Source: Ampullaceana balthica (taxonomy: Eukaryota > Mollusca > Gastropoda > Lymnaeidae). From it: 64,000 nt of DNA. A program made the translations under genes and the position numbers. The stretch covers positions 202,379-266,378 of the forward strand of contig CALYLW010000331.1 of NCBI GenBank assembly GCA_944989445.1, given 5' to 3'. Positions 59,001 to 64,000 of this stretch are shown here, piece by piece. Every line of letters begins with the position of its first letter. Position 1 is the stretch's first letter. The notes below the pieces were generated by a model that did no database searches, was not told where the DNA came from, and saw only the letters and a program-made list of their open reading frames with translations.

Positions 59001-61131
59001 TTAAAATTCATTAATGGGCTTACCTAGTAATCATGAAATTTGATATTAGTTCTCATAGTATAGTATTGGTATTAGCATAATTAAAATACAACTTAAGTCG
59101 TAACTGTAAGCACATAGCATATTTTTTACGACTAGTCGCAGCAGCAGACAATTCGATGGGATGTTGCTAAAGTTACAACTAGTCGTAGCACTAGCAACAT
59201 CCTGTCGAATTGTCTGCTGCTATGTTGTCGTAGCAGCAGACATTTTGTATTAGAAATTATTGCCACTTAGTTTTTTCGAAGTGTCTGCTGCTACGAATTG
59301 TCGTAATTATAGGAAATAATTTTATTGCTATGACAAGTAGTTTACTGGCTAATCCATTTTAATTTAATAATTTTTTTTTAAAATTATTAATTAGTTATGA
59401 TTAGTAATAAAATTAGATTAGTAGGGCTGCGGAAATTAACAATTAATTTATCGATTAATCATTAACAATTTTTAGCGATTAAATTATTTTTTAACTATTA
59501 ATCGACCCATCACTTACAAATTAGTGGAAGTCAAAAAGTAAAAAATAAATAAATAAAAAATAGATAAAGATAAATAATAACAAATTTCTTGACGATTACA
59601 CGAACATTTTGATTTTAAACTATTGACTGACGGGAATGTTCAAAATGTTGATAAAGTTTATTGTATCCATTGTGAGAAATCTTTTGTCAACCATGGTTCT
59701 AAGTTCTAACACTTCGCCTACTTATCAAACCAAATGAAAAGTGTATTAAGCTAATGGCAGTAATGGAGTCTAACTCAGAGACAGAAAATGACGACAGCTC
59801 TTCTGATAAATTACTGCGTTACAAAATGGAGATGAAAGTTCCTGAATCCATTAACTCTCTACAATGATGGAAACTTAATGAACACTGATATCCGATAATG
59901 TCATTCCTTGCCAAGACCGTTTTATACATACCAGTTACCTCAGTTCCATGTGAACAGAGGCAGATTAAGACTGCACAGAGCCCCTGGCTGCAATTCAAAC
60001 TGGGGCCCTATCCAGCCAGCGTCCCTTTAAATAAAATGATTGCTAGCAGCTAATATAAGACGGTAACTTGTAACTAAATAGTTTATTGGTTCTTTGCTCA
60101 TGCTTTGTCTGTACTACGGGATCGCCTTACCAGCCAAAAAGATTATTCATGAAAAAACCGAACAAGAAGAAATAACTGTTTGCCGGTATCCTAAAATTGA
60201 GTGTAAAAAGACAAATTTAGATTCCACCACCGGGAATTGATACCTTTATCGCTTGCACCACAAGCCTACACGCTACCATACAACCAGGAGCGCTTGACGG
60301 AAATTGTAAATTTAAAAAACAAACAATATTTATTTATATTTTCTCTTATTGAGCCTATCAAATCAGGTTTTTTTATTACTAAGACTATCGGGTCCGAGTA
60401 GCGATCAGATTAATAGATAAGATTTTATTAATTTATGATATTTTCATGGATTCATGCAAACATTTATCCACCTTTATTAAAAAATATACCAAGTTTGGGG
60501 GCCCCTAAATCGCCGGGGGCCCCTGGCTTTAGCCAGTTCAGCCCCCCCCCTTAATCCGCCATAGCATGTGAATGATTGTTCAGCTCGGCTGGTTATATTG
60601 TCAATTAGACATGCTCATCACTTGAACCAAATAATGTCAACACACTTGTCTTTACTTTACTTTTTGTGTAGCCTTGGTCTTGGTTAAAAGATGACATATA
60701 TAGGAGACATTCCAGTGTTATTTAGATTTTCAACAAGAACGTTTAATAAGTGTTACTTATGACATCATATTATCATAAATTTTAATTTTTTGTTTTAATC
60801 GAGAAATTAACGATTAATAAATTAATTCCTTATAAAAATTGAAACTAATTGTTAACACCCCTATTCCTATAGATAAGTTCAGATAAGTTAAAAAAAATTG
60901 CGGTTGGGATTAATAAACATATTAATAATTAGTAAAAGAAACAGTCTAAATGAAAATTAATAAATGAGAATGGCAATGCCGAGGACTAGAGCTACAACTA
61001 CAATACAAGTATTTTCTACACCTGAAGTCTTACCTGAACTTTAAGTTTTCCATGAAAGCATTAAGCGTAAGCTCTGGAAGTAAAACAAAATCACCAATAC
61101 CAAATTCTGGACCTTCATGAATACCCGCCAT
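34914..61131 (-). CDS. MYO1D: unconventional myosin-Id, complete, 23 exons, 1004 aa
   Basis: Single-headed, actin-based class I motor that binds calmodulin in the neck and acidic membrane lipids through the TH1 tail. Start [20 protein letters not shown], stop TAA 34914-34916. The motor spans about 1-695, with P-loop GESGSGKT 103-110, switch I around NSSRFGK 159-165, switch [10 protein letters not shown] 383-390, and YVRCIKPN 586-593 in the actin-binding/converter region. The first IQ motif is [13 protein letters not shown] (about 704-716), with a second weaker one near 727-740. TH1 is about 800-1004. The family length is close to 1006 (human). It matches MYO1D better than other class I myosins through [25 protein letters not shown]-free loop patterns, and the tail ending. 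All 22 junctions are GT/AG and in phase; exon lengths total 3015 nt. Intron 2 is 12.7 kb and interrupts the first P-loop codon. No frameshift or stop was found, so the gene looks intact. Confidence 0.95.
35926..36074 (-). CDS. MYO1D: MYO1D exon 22 (TH1)
   Basis: Residues 903-952, [18 protein letters not shown] to [12 protein letters not shown]. The donor splits a Lys codon, AA|GTAAGG. Confidence 0.95.
36363..36479 (-). CDS. MYO1D: MYO1D exon 21 (TH1)
   Basis: Residues 864-902, [20 protein letters not shown] to GNLLTE; the PH-like core strands that bind acidic lipid. Confidence 0.93.
36666..36767 (-). CDS. MYO1D: MYO1D exon 20 (TH1)
   Basis: Residues 830-863, [18 protein letters not shown] to LFSSHVKK. 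Confidence 0.9.
37469..37613 (-). CDS. MYO1D: MYO1D exon 19 (TH1 start)
   Basis: Residues 781-829, [10 protein letters not shown] to NWEGNYLAS, the entry to the TH1 tail. Confidence 0.93.
38150..38373 (-). CDS. MYO1D: MYO1D exon 18 (IQ neck)
   Basis: Residues 707-781. RGALARKR completes the first IQ motif; the helical basic stretch [14 protein letters not shown] follows, then [12 protein letters not shown] opens the post-IQ region. Confidence 0.93.
38678..38882 (-). CDS. MYO1D: MYO1D exon 17 (converter)
   Basis: Residues 638-706, [15 protein letters not shown] to VVFLQK, covering the converter and the start of the first IQ motif. Confidence 0.95.
39264..39430 (-). CDS. MYO1D: MYO1D exon 16
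   Basis: Residues 583-638, [16 protein letters not shown], then [17 protein letters not shown], the end of the catalytic motor. Confidence 0.95.
39611..39688 (-). CDS. MYO1D: MYO1D exon 15
   Basis: Residues 557-582, [16 protein letters not shown] to VENLASK. Confidence 0.95.
40412..40466 (-). CDS. MYO1D: MYO1D exon 14
   Basis: Residues 538-556, [19 protein letters not shown]; 55 nt. Confidence 0.93.
40669..40814 (-). CDS. MYO1D: MYO1D exon 13
   Basis: Residues 490-538, including [20 protein letters not shown], a hallmark of the class I motor. Confidence 0.95.
40940..40999 (-). CDS. MYO1D: MYO1D exon 12
   Basis: Residues 470-489, [20 protein letters not shown]; its leading ATG is internal, not a start. 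Confidence 0.93.
41231..41966 (-). mobile_element. Tigger (pogo/Tc1-mariner) deletion derivative
   Basis: Ends CAGTGGAACCTC and GAGGTTCCACTG with TA on both sides (41229-41230 and 41967-41968). The minus strand retains the CENP-B-like helix-turn-helix start of the transposase (MSSKKKK, then ENKV-RVANLAR and [10 protein letters not shown]) in broken frames. The catalytic part is missing. In intron 11 of MYO1D. Confidence 0.82.
42073..42183 (-). CDS. MYO1D: MYO1D exon 11
   Basis: Residues 433-469, [15 protein letters not shown] to NVGKITDE. Confidence 0.95.
42536..42720. mobile_element. 185-bp hAT-type MITE
   Basis: Ends CAATGTTCTCTTTAAG and CTTAGAGGGAACATTG, flanked by perfect 8-bp duplications TATATGAC at 42528-42535 and 42721-42728. 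In intron 10 of MYO1D. Confidence 0.88.
43013..43127 (-). CDS. MYO1D: MYO1D exon 10 (relay helix)
   Basis: Residues 394-432, [18 protein letters not shown] to EGIQWQH. Confidence 0.95.
43404..43546 (-). CDS. MYO1D: MYO1D exon 9 (switch II)
   Basis: Residues 347-394, [16 protein letters not shown] to [13 protein letters not shown]. Donor GTCCTT is unusual after the GT. Confidence 0.95.
43869..44069 (-). CDS. MYO1D: MYO1D exon 8
   Basis: Residues 280-346, [10 protein letters not shown] to YARKAFAK, including the surface loop near the actin interface. Confidence 0.95.
44235..44354 (-). CDS. MYO1D: MYO1D exon 7
   Basis: Residues 240-279, [20 protein letters not shown] to VAAVLHL. Confidence 0.93.
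44497..44592 (-). CDS. MYO1D: MYO1D exon 6
   Basis: Residues 208-239, [15 protein letters not shown] to NQGGDPR. Confidence 0.93.
44767..44820 (-). CDS. MYO1D: MYO1D exon 5
   Basis: Residues 190-207, [18 protein letters not shown], a conserved motor block; 54 nt, phase 0 on both sides. Confidence 0.93.
44981..45146 (-). CDS. MYO1D: MYO1D exon 4 (switch I)
   Basis: Residues 134-189, containing [19 protein letters not shown]. Donor is GTGACA, weaker than the others. Confidence 0.95.
45420..45513 (-). CDS. MYO1D: MYO1D exon 3 (P-loop)
   Basis: Residues 103-134, [20 protein letters not shown]. The ATP-binding P-loop has Ser where vertebrate MYO1D has Ala. Confidence 0.95.
45741..46213. repeat. 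58-bp minisatellite, about eight copies
   Basis: Units begin AAGTGAAGAGTA at 45786, 45844, 45902, 45960, 46018, 46076, 46134 and 46192, exactly 58 bases apart, with a partial unit before. The minus strand is open through it in several frames only because the unit has no stops. In MYO1D intron 2, about 230 bases from exon 3. Confidence 0.95.
46214..48641. other. MYO1D intron 2 sequence, less AT-rich
   Basis: No gene recognised. 47393 starts a lone CAGTGGCGTAGTAATGG hAT-type end without a visible partner. A 93-codon plus-strand frame at 47625-47906 ([19 protein letters not shown]) matches nothing I know. Confidence 0.4.
48642..49092. mobile_element. 451-bp MITE with GGGGCCGTCCATAAA ends
   Basis: Starts TAGGGGCCGTCCATAAA and ends TTTATGGACGGCCCCTA, with GACGTCA and GCGTGACG motifs at both ends. 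Target duplication not clear. Degraded relatives lie at about 20879-21205 and 62338-62462. Confidence 0.8.
49093..50029. other. MYO1D intron 2 sequence, nothing recognised
   Basis: Only short chance frames and a GT-rich run near 49875. Confidence 0.4.
50030..50215 (+). mobile_element. Penelope-like terminal relic with a 73-bp direct repeat
   Basis: GATGAACGCAGTAGCCGAAACGT is the terminal signature seen in many Penelope-like elements. It is followed by two direct copies, 73 bases apart, of AGTCGATNAATAAAGCTTTA through TGTATCTTGTAT. No coding. Confidence 0.45.
50216..52190. other. MYO1D intron 2 sequence, nothing recognised
   Basis: Several short frames without known domains. GCAGGGGTCAAAC at 51304 could be the degraded left end of the hAT whose transposase lies at 52200-52935. 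Confidence 0.35.
52200..52935 (-). pseudogene. hAT transposase N-terminal remnant (GTF2IRD2/ZBED type)
   Basis: On the minus strand from ATG at about 52933: [20 protein letters not shown], then [18 protein letters not shown] near 52700, [18 protein letters not shown] near 52560, [14 protein letters not shown], then [11 protein letters not shown]. This is the order seen in GTF2IRD2-like hAT proteins. Stops and frameshifts are present. CACCCCTG at 53224-53231 is the probable terminal repeat (CAGGGGTGGGCAAAC read on the minus strand). Inserted in MYO1D intron 2 in the gene's own orientation. Confidence 0.72.
53232..58188. other. MYO1D intron 2, 5' part
   Basis: An (AT)n run lies just before, at 53025-53044. 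A CG-rich patch is at 53995-54240. Open frames at 55484-55708 and 56494-56730 have no recognised domain or flanking splice pattern. No gene supported. Confidence 0.4.
58189..58397 (-). CDS. MYO1D: MYO1D exon 2
   Basis: Residues 33-103, [20 protein letters not shown] to CIVISG, the motor N-terminal core. Donor GTAAGT leads into the 12.7-kb intron. Confidence 0.95.
58846..58927 (-). repeat. tRNA-like SINE remnant
   Basis: On the minus strand, TGGGTTCTGATCCCACTCCC resembles a tRNA B box (GGTTC-A-TCC), with an A-box-like TAGGTGAACTGATAATCGG 40 bases before it. No cloverleaf closes, so it is a SINE-type relic and not a tRNA gene. In MYO1D intron 1. Confidence 0.4.
59140..59221. repeat. 30-bp stem hairpin with GCAGCAGACA motifs
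   Basis: 59140-59169 and 59192-59221 pair at 28 of 30 positions with a 22-base loop (AGCAGCAGACAATTCGA on one side). The same AGCAGCAGACA occurs again at about 59232 and inverted at about 59283. Confidence 0.85.
59422..60863 (+). mobile_element. hAT deletion derivative, BED finger fused to C-terminal domain
   Basis: Ends TAGGGCTGC with ATTAATCGATTAATC-type subterminal repeats and AACACCCCTA. The interior at 59600-59945 reads [16 protein letters not shown] (BED zinc finger), then directly the dimerisation block [20 protein letters not shown] and TSVPCE. The catalytic middle is missing. The copy is cut at about 59957 by the element below. Confidence 0.65.
59957..60562. mobile_element. nested hAT-type element with AATCCGCC ends
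   Basis: Left CAGAGGCAGATTAAG near 59955 and right CTTAATCCGCCATAG near 60562 form degraded inverted ends with GGGCCCC-rich subterminal sequence. It interrupts the hAT dimerisation block. A tRNA-like SINE remnant at about 60205-60297 (minus strand; TGGTAGCGTG...GGTATCAATTCCC) lies inside. Confidence 0.5.
61034..61131 (-). CDS. MYO1D: MYO1D exon 1 (start)
   Basis: Residues 1-33. The ATG has ATAATGG context and no upstream in-frame extension. Donor GTAAGA. Confidence 0.9.
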
Positions 61132-62337
61132 TATTTTATTTGAAACGTTACACTTATTACATCAAATTCAAAGCATAGAAAGCTTCTTTCCTCGTATGAG
61201 TTATATTGTGTTAGTGTTACTGTTATGAGGTTCAGCTCAGTTACCTGTTGAAGCAACTGAGTCTGAAATATGAAATCTTCCGTGTGGCCAGATTTTCATA
61301 CAACCTTAAAATTACATGCTACAGTTTTTAAAATCCTTTTAAACAATTTTCCCATTTTTAGCGACACAAATAATAAGTAAATTAAATCATTATCAAAATT
61401 TTTTAATATTTTCAACAATAAAAAAATAATAGATTTTAGGCACCAAAATCAATCTGGAAATATATTCAAAAAATGCTTCTCAAATTGAGTAAACTTGTTT
61501 TTTTTGTTTTTTTTTAAATTTATAATATCATTATTAGAACTCACAACGAATAAACATTTAAATATACTGTAATTAATTATTTTAAAAATTAGTTTAAAAG
61601 ATGTACTATTTAATAGCTCAAACATTTTTTGTAAAATTAATGTAAATGTCAGCTTTTTGAAAAACAAATTATTTATATTGAATAAAGTTAAACTATTGAG
61701 ATGGAGAATGTAGAAGTCCGATGCAAGTGATAATACATGCACATGTATACTGACTGTATATGAATATGGATTTGATTGTGTATCCTTTAAAACTAAAACT
61801 ATACAATAAATGCTTCTGGGGTCTTCTGTTTGAGAATCTAATTTAAACAGGCTTAACTCTCCTGAACATACATTTTACTTTCAAATAAACATATATGTTT
61901 CTCTTTAAAATAAAAAATATATATAAAAAATACATTCTATGCCCATAGATTGGCCCATAAAAAATCTATTTTAAGTGTCCTTTTTTTCTAGCAAGAACTT
62001 ATTACTTTATTTTATAATACTTGTATATTGTGTAATTAATGACATTTAGCCTACTTAGCCTACTAATGATATGAACTTTTTTTGTTATTATTATTTATTT
62101 ATTCATTGTTTTTAAACATTGACACACACGGTGCGTTAATCATGACTATAGTCGAGTTATAGGGGAGATGAGGGGACTGCGATCCCGTGATCCCTATTAA
62201 TTTTTATGATTATTTTTGTACATTCTTGTCCTTATCATGCCTTATGGGACTCAGCAGTTTTGAGCAAAAGATTTTTCTTCTTTTTATCTTCTTCTTATCA
62301 CGTTGTTTATTATTTTCCTTCTGATATGAGTTTATGA
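61132..62337. other. upstream region of MYO1D
   Basis: Expected to hold the promoter and 5' UTR. Strongly AT-rich; no TATA or initiator can be singled out. Nothing else recognised. Confidence 0.4.
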
Positions 62338-62462
62338 TAGGGGCCGCCCATAAAGTACGTCACGCTATTTTTGACCATTTTTACCCCCCCCCCAAACCAT
62401 CACAAACTGTCACATATCTTGGGACACCCCCACCCACCCTCTTAAAGTACGTCACACTTTCG
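62338..62462. mobile_element. degraded GGGGCCGTCCATAAA MITE half
   Basis: TAGGGGCCGCCCATAAAGTA followed by CGTCACGC and a later AAAGTACGTCACAC, related to 48642-49092. The other end is lost. Confidence 0.5.
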
Positions 62463-62979
62463 GAAAAGAAATTTATTAACACCTAATTAAAATTTATTTT
62501 AATACTTAAAATACAAAATACACTTTACGATTAAACTGTATTAAAATATAAAATTTCCACTTAAAAGAACTATCAGATTATTAATATGACTTTAATAATA
62601 GAAAGAGTTAATTGTCAACAGTTGTCACAGTTATTCAATGAAACAGTAACTCAATCTAAATCGAATTTGAAACCAAAAATTGCAAAAATTAGACTTGACA
62701 ATTATTTAATACACATCATTTATCTGCTACCTTTTCATTTAAAATAGGTGAGGTCAAGTTTTAGATAATCTTCCGATTATGCAATATATTGACAAAGGAT
62801 AAGAAGTAGATTAGCGAAATTTGACCTCACCCAGTGATTAAATAATAAAAAGGAAACAAAACAATTAGACCAAAAAATAAGACCATATTAACAAATTAAG
62901 TAATAAATCTTGTGCTATATTGAATCTGTTTATTATGGGCCAGTGAGTTATGTTTAATTTTAAAATTTTTTTTACTGGA

Positions 62980-63960
62980 CATCATCCATCCATGGTGAAG
63001 TGAAGTGTTCATCCATAGTTACCACTGGCATCAATCTTTCACCATCATCGTTTCCTGGAAGAAAATTGAGACAGATCAACTTCGTCCTCATCTAGCCACT
63101 CAACATGTGCATGTTGAATGTGCATTTTCTCTTCAGCCAATTGACCCAATGAACCTACATGTGGAAGAAAATCAGTAGCCCTGAGCCTAGTGCTCTTTAT
63201 GGGTCTTCCCGGAAGACCCTCTCAGCTATCTGGCCCCTAAAGGGACGTAACAGCTGAGAAACCCCACAGGAAGCGGTCGCTTCTGAAGCGGCCACCTGGG
63301 CATCCAGAACAGAAAGTCGAAAATGTATCCCACAAAATTGACCTCACAAAGAGGGGTGGAACTCCCTACAGCGATCCGCTACCACTTTGACGCCACCCCG
63401 GCAAAGCACACGAGTCTCAATGGTTAGGACCGCCGCAATGCAGGGGTTCATCAATGACCTACCTAGTGTGTGACCCCCACTGGAAGGTTTCCTCAGAGCT
63501 GGCGTCCTCTGCGTTCCTAGCGGTTCCTTTTTCTAATCCGTACTGACGCTCCTGGCCCTAAACCGGCACCGCTCAATGGCGTTGCTAGTGAAAATGAGGG
63601 GGACGAAAAGGTCGCTTCGGAGTAGCCTAACCCGACACTCAAATGGTACTTTGGTTTTCAACATCGGCATTGCATCTAGATTCTTTGCCTAAGATTTGTA
63701 CAGCGATTGTAATCATAGCACCTAACACCTAACATATCGGACTTCGGCATTGCTTGCCAGAAGTTGTCGGTTTCGGGTCCGACTCGTCCGTCGAGCCCCG
63801 TAGAGGCCACCCCTTCTCGACGGCTTCTGTCAATAACTGCCATGAGTTCTCTTTGCCTTCTAGCAGCAATTCTCAAATGAAGGATGCGTTTCATCTGAGT
63901 TGATTCTTTAACAGTTTGGGTGGGCACATTGTCCTGAGTCCGAGCTCTGTGTTGTCATGC
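62980..63960. repeat. unclassified GC-richer block
   Basis: GC rises abruptly relative to the flanks, with palindromic pieces such as GGTCTTCCCGGAAGACC and GCGGTCGCTTCTGAAGCGGCC. A minus-strand frame of 83 codons at 63676-63927 (RILHLRIAARRQRELMAVID) is unrecognised. Most likely the end of a retroelement, but no diagnostic domain is visible. Confidence 0.35.
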
Positions 63961-64000
63961 ATGTTTATTCAACATTGTTTATGAGGCAAAGTATAAGTGA

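Overview
This window is animal nuclear DNA: AT-rich, with intron-split genes (GT...AG introns), simple repeats and many decayed transposons. Protein similarity and the mix of elements (hAT, piggyBac, Ginger-type integrase, Penelope-like, Tigger, LINE ends) suggest an invertebrate. A mollusc, probably a gastropod, is my best guess, but this is inference from memory and not a database match. Nothing prokaryotic is present.

Two host genes were reconstructed exon by exon, both on the minus strand. Every splice phase closes, which is the main evidence for the models. (1) Positions 17828 down to 148, running off the left edge: a single-pass receptor with signal peptide, one six-cysteine TNFR-type repeat, a furin-like stalk site, a transmembrane helix, a long low-complexity cytoplasmic stretch and a ZU5 domain of the UNC5 type. 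Thirteen exons give 647 codons and the C-terminus is outside the window. This TNFR plus ZU5 combination is the most interesting item here. An in-frame partial copy of the last ZU5 exon follows the first ZU5 exon. (2) Positions 61131 down to 34914: a complete 23-exon unconventional myosin-Id (MYO1D / Drosophila Myo31DF type), 1004 residues, with motor, IQ neck and TH1 tail.

Layout: 0-18 kb holds the receptor gene, with a MITE, a 1.56 kb hAT-like element containing a large fold-back, a second hAT-like element, a TTAA-type piggyBac with a LINE end inside it, another LINE end and a Penelope-like remnant in its introns. 18-34 kb is intergenic and packed with transposons: a 1.1 kb hAT with a MITE nested inside, a 3.6 kb hAT with a broken transposase, two further hAT transposase remnants, a 1.15 kb hAT-type element and a Ginger-like integrase transposon. 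34-61 kb is the myosin gene, with a 70-72 bp tandem array beyond its stop codon, a Tigger relic and a MITE in introns, and a 12.7 kb intron 2 carrying a 58-bp minisatellite, a MITE, a Penelope-like end, a minus-strand hAT remnant and a stretch that looks less AT-rich than its surroundings. 61-64 kb is upstream of the myosin gene and ends in an unclassified GC-richer block.

The two host genes have no evident functional link. The transposons are independent insertions, several dated relative to each other by nesting and target-site duplications.
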